Assembly: GCA_036245805.1 (NCBI GenBank) | Contig: BTRK01000005.1 | Coordinates: 12,524,001 to 12,588,000 of the forward strand | Direction of reading: 5' to 3' | Length of the DNA stretch: 64,000 nucleotides | Source of the DNA: Pristionchus mayeri | Taxonomy: Eukaryota > Nematoda > Chromadorea > Rhabditida > Neodiplogasteridae | In this document: positions 45,256 to 57,918 of the stretch, piece by piece | Layout of the letters: each line of letters opens with the position of its first letter | Position numbering within the stretch: position 1 is the stretch's first letter | Made by a program: the position numbers and the translations under genes | The notes under the pieces: generated by a model | Database searches by the model: none | Seen by the model: only the letters and a program-made list of their open reading frames with translations | Told to the model about the DNA's origin: nothing

Positions 45256-48200
45256 ATGGTCGCTCTTCTTTCCCTATCCACGCTGTCCTACGCGAAGTCC
45301 GAGAACGACTCTCCCTCGATGACTGGAATTGATGAAGAAAAAGAGAACAATAAGCAGAAGGAAACCATCCAGGTAAGATTTTCATTTTCTCATTGACCAT
45401 CTCTCTCTCTCTCTCGCTCCCTTGCACATTCAATTAATCATTTGATCACTTGTGTCGTAAATTATTTCCCCTTGAAAATAATCTTAGTTGATTCTGGGTT
45501 GTTTTCACTTTCACCGGCCGTTCAAAATATAGTTTGGAGCTCAAAACATATTCTAACTTCAGAAGGCACTCCGTCTTCCCAAGGGAACATTCTACGATGG
45601 CGAGCGTTGGCCGCCTCTCTTCACGGAGGAGAATGTGCGGTGAGCATTCGATTCTTCGATTATGTATTTTGTTAGAAAAAAACGGTAACTGTAAGCCCGC
45701 TTAAATCTTTGAAATTAGAGGGGTTGTATAGCCGCTTTGCATCAACGTTCTACGCAAACCGCAAGTTTCCTTCTCTTTTTTCGTATCGTATCGTGCTTAC
45801 AGAATTGACTCAGCACGGGAAACTGTTATAAGTGTTGAAAAATGGGCACGTTTTCTTCTCATTTCTTGCACTTTCTTATCAGTCAATGCCAATGCGATAA
45901 AACGGAAAACGTGAAAGAATTTATGATACTGCAGAAATATAATTCGCGTCAATCTGTGCCGGTCGCGCATATCTGTGCTAGCCGACCCCCAGTATTCATC
46001 GGTTCCATCGAGAGCGAAACCAAAACCTAGAGATCTAAGAGAGGGAGTGAAAGAAGTGAAAGTAACAGAGACATTTTAGCGAAAAGTGGGGTGATTCCCA
46101 ACACGTGGAGTGACGAGAAGATGACACTGATCATGCAAAGCAGGGACTATTTTTTTGGAAAGAAGATTACTCTTTCATGACGCTTTAATGAGGATCGTAC
46201 AAACTAGTTCGAGAAACGATACCACGCTCTCTTCACGCTCGTGAATCATCAGGTGCAGAATGAAGAGACCCGAAGGTCAAACTCTAATACACACCGACTA
46301 AATTCTTGGTTACGATGAAGAAATTGATATCTGTTCCGACACATTCCATAATGACATGATTCATGTCTACTTTTTCAGCAGTCTAATCCGATTAGATTGT
46401 GACTAGATCGTCCTTGGGCTCAATTGCGCGGCTAGATTCTAGTAAGAGAATCCCCCAACTGGAACCGTTTTCCTAATGAGCATTTCCGTCTGAAGTACAC
46501 TCTCGCCGAATTTCGACACAATTTGATTTGAGATATTGAGAGAAAACATTGCGGATGTCATGTACACTTATTGACGCGGTCAAAAGTCCATTGTGCTTCA
46601 TTTGTGTTCGGTGAGTGACCGACATAAAGCAGAATGAGGGGGGGGAGAGAAACTGTGTGAGGATCGTAGCTTTCATCCGTTGTTCTGATGGTCAACGCGA
46701 TCTCTAAGGGCAGCAACGCCTTGATTTCAACGTAGAACTCTTTATCACACGAACCTTATCAATGAATGCCCCGATTAACTTGCTGACGAAAATGTACCCG
46801 ATCATTGCAATAGATAGCTCTCATTCGACACTAGTAAAATTGAGACCTTGGAAAGAGCAGAGTAGTGATAGCAAATCGTAGCAAGCTCCCCTCGGTTATT
46901 ACGCTCTCGCACTGTTGGACGACTAGAGAAGATATGAAATGAATGGGGCACATTCTGCCTCTGGTTTCTTCCAACCAGTAGGTGTGCAATTCCCCGCCCA
47001 CTGGACAGGGCATTGGTTGCCAACTGGTAAGGGCATTGGATAGCCAGTGGTTAGCCAGTTAGAGTGGTCGGAGTTTAGCCTAATTACTGATTATCCAGTG
47101 CCCTGACCAGTGGATGGGGAGTTGCCCACCTACAGGTTAGAAGAAACCAGAGGCCTTGTCAACAATATGATGGTAATTAAAGGTCACTGCATCTCGAGTG
47201 AATTAAAAAAATCCTGATGAAGTAAATCAAACAATATTTCACTTCAGATCCGCCAAGGGAATTGTCCCTCGACAAGATGATGTCTTCATCGTAACGTACC
47301 CAAAGTGCGGAACCACCCTGTTGCAGCATATATGCCATCAACTACTCGGTAAGACCAAGGATCAAAAATGGACACAGTCCCAGTTCATTTCCAGGCAAGG
47401 CCGAGTACGAGGCGGCAGCATGCGTTGGTGGACCCTCCAAGTCCTCTACAGCGGAGAAAAAAGGTAATAGAGAAGGAGATTCATGGGTTTCTTCCTCAAA
47501 AAAATGCTCGAAACGGTCATTGTTCCGCGTCTTGCCCGTACGACTTCAGTAAGCGTCCCATCGATATTGTGGAATGAACTAAAAATTATGGAAAACCAAA
47601 CTGAATGTGACATTTAAATGAGATAGATTGTAGCGATGTGCTACGTGTCTCCGATGGTTGAGAAGGTGGGCGCAGCCTACGTTGATGCGATGATGAGTCC
47701 CCGAGTCCTCAAGGTATAAATTACATTTATTTTTCAATATTTTTATGCATTCAACCTGTGTGCTTCATGGTGACCATAATTAGCCAAACGAGATGTAAGG
47801 ATCATGGAGTGCCAATGATCGAAATTCGAGTAGAAATAATGACTAAATTGCAGTCTCACTTCTCCTTCGAGAACATGCCCAAGGGAGGGCGGGCCAAGTA
47901 CATCTACGCAGTCAGAAACCCAAAGGACTGCCTCACCAGGTGGGATAATGAATGGAGTCGTTGAACCTGGATGGGTGCCACTAGTATTGTTGGAACGATA
48001 GGAACTACATACACACATTTTGTTTCATTTATTTATTCATTTTGTGCCCTAAATTCCGAATTGACTTGTTGAAATCATAATTAAGGTCTCATTTTACAGC
48101 TACTTCCACCACCATCGCAACTTCAAACTCTATAACTGGGCGCAGGGCGAGTTCGGTCTCTTCTTCGATCTCTTCATGAGTGGAAGTGTGAGTTTACAAT

Positions 48201-49828
48201 GTTCATAATGTTAATGCGGCATTATGGATCTATTTTTCGAATCACCTTTCAATTCAAAGTGCAATTATTTGTATGACTTTTGAATCACTACAGCTCGGGT
48301 TCGGCGACTACTTCGATCACCTCAATTCTTGGATTGATGGAATCGAACAGAGTGACGAGAGCATCCTATTCCTCAAGGTACTCAAAAGCAAAACGTGTTG
48401 ACGATGTGTGAGGGGGCATTATTTGAATTCCACTTTTCTACTCTTTCATTGTACCCAACTCGAATCTAGTCTGCACAGTCTAGTTGTTCAACGAAACATG
48501 GAACCAATCGGGCGCGAAGCGAATGGAGTTTTTAGAGATACACAACTAGAATCGACTAGACTAGACTCACCACGCCGTGATTAGACTAGAATCTTCCAGA
48601 TGAGGGCCTGATGGATGAGTCAGTAAAAATTGTATCACTGATATCGATAATAGAAGCAACCGTAGTGTAGTTGTTATGTGTGCTATTCAAGACCTCGACA
48701 ACTGATCAAGCTCAATTGGGCCCACCGTGCTAGATAAATGCCTATCTCCACGTCTAAGTTCTCATTTCTTCAGTATGAGGATATGGTTGCGGATCTTCGG
48801 TCAGCGATTATCAAGATCGCCAAGTTCCTGGGTGGATCAGCAGCTGAATTGATCAAGGACGAATCCAAACTGGAACGAGTGAGTGAAAAGCTGCGAATGA
48901 AGTAGCTAAGGGACATATCTTTCGAAAAGTGATGCGTGAGCTGTTAATGGAGTATTGATCATTGTAATTGTAGGTAGTCTCTGCTTCGAATATCTCCTCC
49001 ATGAAAGAGAACCAGGAGAGGTGGTTCCCTAAGGATCAACTGTGAGTTGATACACTTAATTTAATTTATGGCATATTTTTATGGATTGAATATGTGATGG
49101 TGACTCATATCCATGATGCATGGAATAGATGATAATATAATGAGTGATGATAACGTCTTACTTCCTTCAAATCACTCAATGGTACTTTTAGTCACGAGAT
49201 GAAATTCATACGAAAGGGCGGCTCAAGAGATTGGAAGAACCACTTCACACATGAACAGAGCGAGCGACTAGACGAGGTCAGTATGCACTCAACTCTTCCA
49301 TGGGAATTTGAATAGGTTTTTTTTTGATATTAGGGTAATCCTCTCTTTATTTCTCATACTCTCTAGAATGTTAAAGTTGAAAGAGAATGTGGAAAATGAG
49401 AGACAATATCATAATTTCGAAATCAAGTGTTTGTCAAGGCATTATCACGTTCGGGCAATTGATGGTTCAGAATAATACGGGTACAACTATTCGTTTCAGC
49501 TTTTCCGACAACGATGCAGCTTGAATGGTGCTGCAAGGTGGTGGAAGGATGAGATGGCATGGGAAGTGAGTGTGAATCCTGGGAGATGATGTCCATAGTG
49601 ATGAGTCATAACCATGAGTAAAGGAACTTTTTCCAGGATAAGCAGAAGATGGAGTTGATTCATTTGAAGAACAAGAAAATGGAATGTGTTTCTATTGCAG
49701 CGTCTCCCCTCTCTATGATCTCTATGACGTCTCCCCCTCATCCCTCGACTCTTCGTCCTCTCTCGGTTCCTTCTTCACTCGCTTCTCCTCGACAATGGAA
49801 GCACTTTTCGGTGAGTAAAAACAAATAA
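45256..49828 (+). CDS. Cytosolic-type sulfotransferase (SULT family), 13 exons
   Basis: Transfers sulfonate from PAPS to hydroxyl or amine acceptors in the cytosol. Exons 45256-45372, 45563-45639, 47248-47348, 47395-47463, 47634-47713, 47854-47939, 48100-48187, 48294-48377, 48774-48878, 48974-49041, 49192-49276, 49500-49565 and 49637-49828 all join in phase with GT-AG introns (405 aa). The PAPS 5'-phosphosulfate loop is TYPKCGTT (81-88) with Cys where vertebrate enzymes have Ser. The catalytic His is H150 in KSHFSF. The 3'-phosphate site is RNPKD (169-173), and the dimer/PAPS C-terminal motif is [12 protein letters not shown] (299-310). Family length is about 290-300. Here there is an N-terminal extension of about 40 residues and a Ser/Pro-rich tail after residue 342 whose last exon is uncertain. 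Intron 2 holds a 198-bp inverted-repeat element. Acceptor substrate unknown. Confidence 0.9.
46957..47154. mobile_element. 198-bp inverted-repeat MITE in sulfotransferase intron 2
   Basis: GCCTCTGGTTTCTTCCAACC at the left pairs with GGTTAGAAGAAACCAGAGGC at the right. Inner parts (CCCCGCCCACTGG with CCAGTGGATGGGG) also pair imperfectly. The interior has several GCCAGTGG/ACTGG words. No coding capacity and no clear target duplication. Confidence 0.7.
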
Positions 49829-50819
49829 TTGATACGAATCGTTATCCGTGTGTGTGCACGCTTGAGATTTCAGATCGACACCGCCTCGACTCGACTTGCA
49901 GTTTCCTCTCGAAGTATTGAAGAGAGAAGAAGAATAAGTACTGTTTAGATTTCAAATTTGCTGTGTTTTTTTTAATTTTTTTATATCGTTTCAAAGTTGA
50001 TTAAATTAACCATATTGCGACGTGTCGTTGTTAAGAACTTTCCCGGTTCATAAATATTATTCGCAGTTTCAGTTCACGTCTTAGATTATCGGGAATCTCG
50101 AGAAGCCTATTCGACATCAAACAACACCAGCAAACATATTCTCTGCACTCGACGAGACTCTTTAAAATTCCGTACCTGGGGGAATGAGCTGTTAATGCAT
50201 TATACACATCCATCCATACATGATGGGGCATACCGCTGCCCACCTCTGAACCTTTGCGCAATCACTCACTACTTATTCACTAGTTTCCCATGATTTTCGA
50301 GCAATGGTATTTAATTGTGTGACTGCATGGGAAAGTGACTTGTTTTTCCACGGTAGTTTACATCATTCCTTGTCCCAGACTATCAATTACCTATCATCAA
50401 GTCAGGTAGCATTGCACATCAGAGTGCAACAATACTGATTTGCGGCAATGGAGCGACATGTGAAACACTTAATCAAATTTGATTTTCCGCCCGACGGCTT
50501 TCGTGGGATGGGAATTGGGGGGAACACCGAAGTACGAATACATGCGGAAGCGCAACGTGTGTTGTCAGACAATAAAGGACAATCGTATTCATAATTCCTG
50601 TTATTGCCGCGAAACGGAACCAATGATACTAGATACGGCATTGCTGTTCATTAATTGCCTTGGAACTGAAGAAAATACGCAATTTCGTACGGACGGAACA
50701 AAGTTTATCATTGACCTGCAACAATTGTTCTTTTTTTCGTTTCCCTGAATTTGCTACTCCACAGATTTAAAAAGGTCTCTCTATCTCTCTATGTCGATTT
50801 AAATAACTACAGTAAAATT
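49829..50819. other. Intergenic
   Basis: AT-rich sequence with short unrecognised frames on both strands. No RNA gene or element terminus identified. Confidence 0.5.
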
Positions 50820-51005
50820 GATCTTTTGAATTCGACAGATCCAAATATTATACCAGAACGGAGATCCAGTGTAGAGAGCCATAAACAACGAGAGCAATAC
50901 GGCGACAACCGTCATTTGGGCTTTCGAGGAAAGCACCTGAATTTTTAATTATTTCCGACTTGGCATCAGACATTTTACAAGAAACTATGCAATTAGTTCC
51001 TTTAC

Positions 51006-53529
51006 CACGTGTATCACGAGTCAGCGGATGAAAAATGATCCTCTCGGGAACATTTTCAAAAAAGTTGTGCCAGATTTACCTCATATTATAGTAATATAAT
51101 ACCCTAGACTAAAGATTTCGGAAAATATGGGTCATTGCTCCCAGAGCCGGTTTTTAGGAATATTCCGATTTTGCACCCGGCTATACTGTATTTCAGCTCT
51201 CAGATGAGCTAGAGAGATGGCATTGGGCTCAAAATGTGCGGAAAAATATTTCCAGAAACTTTTATGTTGATAACTTTAGCGTACGGAAAGAACTTACTAT
51301 GGCACCAACGAAAAACCATACTTGGTTTTATAAAAAAATTATCCCTCCTTTCTAAAGTTACCATATACAAAATGTTATTGCTTATTAATATAAAATAAGT
51401 CAATATGTGTCCAAGAAAAATATGACCGACGTGATCAGCCTACGGCCTTTTTGGGTATTTTTGATCAAAGACATCATAGTGCAGAATGTCATTGATATTT
51501 CCATTAAAATCACCATTCATTCGAATCTTAGAACATGCCCTTTGTAGTTTAAGAACATTAGAAGCAACATAAGTATAATAGGATGGCACACGAAAACTAG
51601 AATTTTCACGAATTAGAAAAAATCATTTTTCTTGACCTCGATTCTTTCGATTTTTTTCGGATACCATACTTACCAATAATAATAACTGAACTACCAGATT
51701 CATAATATTCGGAAAGTATGTACCGGCATAAGTATGAAAATTCCAAAATGGTTTGTTCATTCACCTTGGAAGGTCAAAATTTCATGGCTCCAATATTCAA
51801 AATTATATGATGCAAAAAACTTTAAACTCGATTTTGAGCGATATGTTGCAAATAGCTGCCGGATTTGAACATTGAAAATCATAACTAAGAGGTTTTAATA
51901 AGATATCAACATTTTTTTGCATCATGCAATTTTGAATATTGGAGCCATGACATTTTGACCTTTCAAGGTGAATGAACAAACCATTTTGCAATTTTCTTAC
52001 TTATGCCGGTACATACTTTCCGAATATTATGAATCTGGTAGTTCAGTTATTATTATTGGTAAGTATGGTATCCGAAAAAATCGAAAAAATCGAGGTCAAG
52101 AAAAATGATTTTTCTAATTCGTGAAAATTCTAGTTTTCGTGTGCCATCCTACTTATGTTGCTTCTAATGTTCTTAAACTACAAAGGGCATGTTCTGAGAT
52201 TCGAATGAATGGTGATTTTAATGGAAATATTGGGTTGTCCCATAATTCGTGTCGCCATTTTTTAAAATAATATTTCGCTGGAACAAGGAAAGTATTTGAG
52301 TTTTTGTATGATGCATTAGATACAGTAGCCAGCACTCTACATTATAGTTGCATCAGCGAGTAAAGACATTGCCGTGGAGGGGGAATTAGACGATTGCGAA
52401 ATTTTTGCTAATTTTTCGATGACTTTAAATTGAAAAAAATCCACTTTAATTCACAGATAAAAATAAGTGTGCAGTGAATAGTTACTCTCTAGGGGCAAAA
52501 AAGATTATTTGGCACAATTCCTGTCTCCCAAAATGCTTTGCGGGGTCACTACAAAACCCACAATTTTCAACGTGGTTTTAAAAATTCAGCGGATTTTCTT
52601 TCCGGAACAGTATGGAATCGTTTACAAATAATTGTATTTGAATTATCATAGCCAAATAAGTTGGAGCATTGGAAATACTAAAATCATGAAATCGACCCTT
52701 TTGAAACTCCCTTCCGTTGACATATTGTGAAATATTTCAGCAATAGTTTCAGAAAACTATGATTTAGATGCATTAATGTGAAGTGTCATGCATTACCCTT
52801 CTACCCTTAGTGCTAAGGATTTTAAACGTAACTCGTAAAATAACTATAAATTTTTGAAAAAAAGGCTGGAAATTCCATATTTTCACTTATTGAATCATCA
52901 TTAGGCAATGTAAGCTGGAGATTAGTGTGCGATAAATTACGTAACATGAGTCTTCTATTAAATACATCATGATGTAATGAAGGCGTTTGATTTTTTACGA
53001 GAAATTAAATGTGGAAGAAAAACGACACGAATTATGGGACAACCCAATATCAATGACATTCTGCACTATGCTGTCTTTGATCAAAAATACCCAAAAAGGC
53101 CGTAGGCTGATCACGTCGGTCATATTTATCTTGGACGCATATTGACTTATTTTATATTAATAAGCAATAACATTTTGTATATGGTAACTTTAGAAAGGAG
53201 GGATAATTTTTTTATAAAACCAAGTATGGTTTTTCGTTGGTGCCATAGTTAGTTCTTTCCGTACGCTAAAGTTATCAACATAAAAGTTTCTGGAAATATT
53301 TTTCCGCACATTTTGAGCCCAGTGTCATCTCTCTAGCTCATCTGAGAGCTGAAATACAGTATAGCCGGGTGCAAATCCGGAATATTCCTAAAAACCGGCT
53401 CTGGGAGCAATGACCCATATTTTCCGAAATCTTTAGTCTAGGGTATTATATTACTATAATATGAGGTAAATCTGGCACAACTTTTTTCAAAATGTTCCCG
53501 CATACCTCCACTGACTCGTGATACACGTG
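51006..53529. repeat. 2.5-kb foldback palindrome inside the receptor B intron
   Basis: Left arm about 51006-51833 and right arm about 51905-53529 are reverse complements, from CACGTGTATCACGAGTCAG to CTGACTCGTGATACACGTG. The right arm is longer by the 818-bp MITE plus its TA. Without it the arms are each roughly 0.8 kb. The spacer is about 70 bp. No coding sequence is recognised inside. Several single-base differences and a changed stretch near the outer end show some divergence between arms. Confidence 0.92.
52230..53047. mobile_element. Mariner-type MITE (818 bp) in the right arm of the foldback
   Basis: Ends TTGGGTTGTCCCATAATTCG and CGAATTATGGGACAACCCAA form a terminal inverted repeat of about 25 bp (through GTGTCG/CGACAC), flanked by TA (52228-52229, 53048-53049). 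The left arm keeps the empty site (GATATTTCC near 51495). No transposase. Confidence 0.92.
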
Positions 53530-53947
53530 TTACATGGAAACAACTCCTGGGTATTTTCATTCCGCAAGTACTTTTTGCATTAAATCGACTACTCGACATA
53601 CATTGTGACTAGTTCTTAGGAAAATTTGAAGTTGTGCACTTACTAGAAATATGATCAGAACCAGCTGCACCGACGTCGAGAAAATTACACTTATACTCAG
53701 TCCTGAAATCACCAACATTGATTCAAAATGGATTCAAAAGATTACTTACCCTGCTCAACTTTATCCAGTTTCGGTTCTGATTGATGTAGTGCTGCGTCAT
53801 TGGTGCGCCTTATCCTAAAAGGTTGTTATTGTATAATATACAACAATCAAAACTTACTTCATTAGATTGTATACAAGAGCTCCGCTCAGTGCGTTTGTAA
53901 TAATTCCCATTGTCCCGATATGGAGCACCCAAGGGAACACCACTTTC

Positions 53948-55554
53948 TGCAGAGAAACACGTCTCATACAATTAGACAGTAGCGTAAACTTAAAGTGAAT
54001 CTTGCACGGAGCACCCGAGAGCCTCCCATTCACACGCGGTTTTCTTTGCAGTAATCGGTGACGAAATGTGTTTGGACGCCTTGCTGAGCTATTAGGTTGT
54101 TCGGAAAGTTTCTTTCTTTTATTTTTTCATGCCAATTCTTGCGCCATTCGACCTCAATTAATTTGTCTATGGTATACGTTAGGGCCTTGGCGGTGGAATA
54201 CTACAGTATGTTCAAATCACATCTCGGTCGTATAGCAGGCTAGAGAAAATATCAAAAGTTAGCAAATGTCAAAAACACCTGAAAAAGTAGAATTTCAGTG
54301 TTTTTTTGTTGGGTCATTTTTCCCGAGAACTAGATGTCTACCGATACTAGCCGGATAATATGTGATATGGCAAGAGTCGATAATAATGATAACAAAGAAA
54401 AACCAGGCTTTCAACCATCGATAGAGACGGGAGATATCAATAAGTCACCATTTCGATGTTCAAATTTCGGCATAACTTTTCTGAAAAATCCTGCTCATGA
54501 ATACGTGATTGGATTCCCACCTAATTAGGGATAGCAAGTGGCCATGCAAAGTACTTCACAAATAATAATCACTTTGTTCTCTAGGTTGAACGGGGGAAGC
54601 ACAATAAGTTCAAAATTCGACTCGATAAACACATCGTAGTGCGGATTACTCAATGGACTCTTCGTTAGATTGGGGAACATCCTAGATTTGAAGCTTTACG
54701 TTTACTAATAACCCTATTCGACGGTCTTCACAATAGTGGGTCATTTGTATACCTATCTCTGTTATGCAAAGAAATGTGCGCCGTTAAATATCTGGGAGAA
54801 AAGTCGACTAGGCTAACTTCGGACCCTCATTGCTGAAGATCTATTGATCAAAAAGGTATGTACTACTGGTTGTTATAGAGAGTATCCAAGCCCGCATCAA
54901 CTACAAAAAACCATAAACTGATTGGTCAAGGTTAAATAGAGTAGAAGTGAATAGAGCCCATATTCACTTCTACTCTATTTCCGACCAACATAATACATAG
55001 AATATGGTGCTCGAAAAAATGTAAATATCAACATTGGCAATTCGATAGGCACTGACAGTTTCATAGTTCAGAAACATTCGTGAACCACTGACTCGGTGCA
55101 CCGAATTTGCAAAACAAGAGTGTTGGCACGGATAGAACTTTGATAACTGTTGTTCTGCGCAATCTTTATTGTTTTTCGCCTTTTTAATTCGACCATTTCC
55201 AAATTGTACATGGTTGTGTACATTGAGTGTATATGTGAACGATGCTGTTTGTACTTATTGTTTCAAAAAACGAAGATCAGATGCAATGCCATGCACAGCG
55301 CGGTATAACAATTCTGAGAGAGAAGTTGGATTCCTAAAACACCTGCTCGCGTTTTGTTTCCGCATTTAAAGGGCGGGGATCGTACTTGCAACTCAAGTCT
55401 TGCCACATAACGGACAGTTTTCCCACACGCATATGACGCTGTCAATCAACAAAGTTTCTTAATTACGTCGATTCGATAGCGCTTCAACATAGCAAATTAG
55501 AATCGTGTAATTGAAGCCCTGGTGCTCGGCAGTGAACTGAGAGTCGACCGACGT
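53948..55554. other. Intergenic between receptor relics
   Basis: Holds a lone mariner-like terminus TTAGGTTGTTCGGAAAGTTT at 54092 with no matching right end found, and a perfect hairpin at 54924-54987. No gene recognised. Confidence 0.5.
54924..54987. repeat. Long perfect hairpin
   Basis: AAATAGAGTAGAAGTGAATA is followed after seven bases by its reverse complement TATTCACTTCTACTCTATTT. The stem extends imperfectly on both sides (GGTCAAGGTT with CCGACC). It could be an RNA precursor hairpin or a short foldback element. Confidence 0.75.
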
Positions 55555-57129
55555 CTAGTGAGTGCAGGACACACGCAATTTTGAACGGAAGGAACAAATA
55601 GGAGCAAGAACCTGTAAACAATATAAAATACTTACTACCCCTAAAATATTGAATAGAGGTCTAACCAAAACGGAGATCCGGTGTAAAGCGCCATAAAACC
55701 AGACAACAATACTGACAATACCGTAGCTTGCCGAACCGCGGAGCCGATCTGAATTGTATTTAAATTTGGATTTGTATAAGCTGACTTTACCGCAAAAATG
55801 ACCAAAACGACCTGCATTGAAGATGATAAAACAACGGTAATTATCAAACCTACAATTGTGATCAAATTTGAATAGTTTTGAAATTGATTTTGAACCCTGT
55901 TCAACAGATGATTCCTGAACTCTTGTCTGCAACGTTCTAATGGTTTTTTTTCGGCGTAATCTCAAATTGTATTTCACGAATGGCCATTTTAAAGATATTA
56001 CTTAATCAAATGATACGCTAACGCTCCGCTCATGACATTTGTGATGATTCCCATTGATAGCACATAAAGTCCTCATGGAGCAATTAAATTCTGCGAAGAA
56101 TATTTAAATTGATTCAGTCGTTCCGAGAAATTTACCATATTTGCAACCACCGGCACGTAATGGGTCTCTCCAGTTGGAGAACGGACTGGATCGTAATAGG
56201 CACTGCCTGAAAAATATAGATACGGCTTTGAATTATTTTAGCTATCGCAGACTGAAAAAGACAGGGATTGAGACGAGTAGGGGCAGTATGAAAGAACAGA
56301 TGCAAACCGGCGGTGAAGAAACGGCTGTCGTTCTGGGAAAATGTTTCGCCACTAATTAATAATGAATGGAGTTTAAAAATTTCAATGTGATTTTTTTCAA
56401 TGAGTGAAATTTCTTCAAGATATGTTGTTGCAACTATTCCAATTATAGCGTGGTGAGTTTTCGATCTAGGTTAACATTCAAAAAAATAATTCGACAGAAA
56501 CTTTTTTCCGATATGATAATTTTCAATGACAAAGCGAAAAATTAGGCTCACTTGTTTCAACTGACTTGCCCTCACTATTGAAAGCAATCGATTGAGCGCA
56601 ATTAACATGCTAGAAGAAGCTTGAACACTCCACGACAGAAGATTTGTAAAATTCGCCAGTTGAACCTGATTGCTGTTACTTGGTGGTAACGTAAAGCATA
56701 TTACCAAGTTATTATCCATCAAGAATGCAAAATATCCATGTAAATTGGGCATAACTCCAAGCTGATTTGAATACATGTACGCAAAGAATTGCATACAATT
56801 CTGAAAACAAAACTTTTCTTTAATTTATAAACGAATGTCAAATAGCAAAGCCGTTGAACGCGATTAGTTTGTAGATGAACAACTTTTTCAAAGACTCGTC
56901 CCTTAGAATTGCAACGTGCCTGCAAAGTCACTAATACTTCGAACATAATGCAGTTTTTAGCTCACGCATAAATTGCTAATGCATGAGTAATCGTTGCGAA
57001 AACAACTCCAAACCAAAACACTACATAGCCAATTTGGATGTATTCGTACTGCAAATGCACAATTGTTTGGATTTTGCTAAATATCACCATGTGAATACAG
57101 TATCCAATCGATATAACAGTAGCCCCAAG
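55555..57129 (-). pseudogene. Serpentine (7TM) chemoreceptor-type GPCR A
   Basis: Minus-strand exon-like segments in order: about 57129-56966 (VISIGYCIHMVIFS, GVVFATITHALAIYA), 56919 to about 56865 (ILRDESLKKLFIYKLIAFNG), 56800-56552 (TM2-TM3 with SMLIALNRLLSIV), 56332-56253 (ICSFILPLLVSIPVFFS, TM4), 56206-56136 (extracellular loop), 56090-56002 (TM5, GIITNVMSGALAY), about 55950-55885 (basic loop), about 55860-55640 (TM6 and TM7, ALYTGSPFWLDLY) and about 55618-55555 (tail, stop TAG). The LNRLLSI at the end of TM3 and the layout fit nematode serpentine receptors. Defects: TGA at 56075-56073 where the paralogue has Trp, and no GT donor after the LIAFNGFAI segment. The first exon was not found. 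Probably non-functional, subfamily uncertain. Confidence 0.65.
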
Positions 57130-57918
57130 AAGTACCGTAACTAGTTAATTGGGTCAGATTCAGTATTACCTCAGAACCAATTACAAATCCATTTGTGAAG
57201 TTGGCAGGATGGTTGGTCATAAGAATCAAGTTACTTCAAATGAATCAACCTCAAATACAACCACAAATCAAAATTCACTAAAGATAAATCCTGAAATGAA
57301 AGGCGAAAAGCATTTGCATAATTTATTTGGCGAAATTTACGCGCAATAATTAACGTTATATGAATTGGAGCACATCGGGGAAGAGGTGCAAACATTCGAG
57401 GGCAGACGGGAATCGGAAATCTAGCGGCAAAAGGCATGTAGTCTGATGCAGGTGAAGTGAAGCAGGTGATAGGGTATGGAATCGAGAAATCATTGAAATG
57501 TCTCCTTATCGTAGCAGTTTTGCGTAGGGATTCTTGATTGATACTTTATAATTAATGGATCTCAACAAAATTCAATATTTCAGATTGATCCAGTAATCGA
57601 AGCTGTGTACCTTCTAGTGATGAGATACAACACAAGGTAGAAGGGTCATCTTTAGTCTGGTCTCCTGAATATCTCTATCCCTCAATATGACCAGCACAAA
57701 GCAGAGAAGCCGGTGCATGACTATAGCTTACACTGTGAGCCTTGCAGTGATCTGAGTGTTCATTTGGTCGCCTTAAATCACTTAGTCTCGCTCTATCGAG
57801 GATGATACGAAGCCGGCCACAAAGCAGAAAACATGCAGGAGTGACTAAAGCAAGCACTGATAAGAGCTCATGAGAGAAATAGGGCTGACTTTCCAACACA
57901 TCCATCCCACACGGATCA
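57130..57918. other. Intergenic upstream of the CLEC-CUB gene
   Basis: No element or gene recognised. It should contain the divergent control regions of the minus-strand receptor and the plus-strand lectin gene. Confidence 0.45.

Larger units (their letters stand above)
50820..53947 (-). pseudogene. Serpentine (7TM) receptor fragment B, interrupted by a foldback
   Basis: Minus-strand exons: about 53946-53871 (VVFPWVLHIGTMGIITNALS, TM5), about 53818-53753 (hydrophilic loop, ALHQSEPKLDK) and about 53707-53645 (FSTSVQLVLIIF, TM6). After the 2.5-kb foldback comes about 50930-50830 (AVLLSLFMALYTGSPFWYN, TM7). Each aligns by eye with the same exon of receptor A at 55555-57129. Exons for TM1-TM4 are not seen upstream. 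A mariner-like terminus TTAGGTTGTTCGGAAAGTTT at 54092 lies where the 5' half should be. Best read as a nematode chemoreceptor-type GPCR paralogue truncated at the 5' end. The subfamily is not assigned. Confidence 0.6.
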
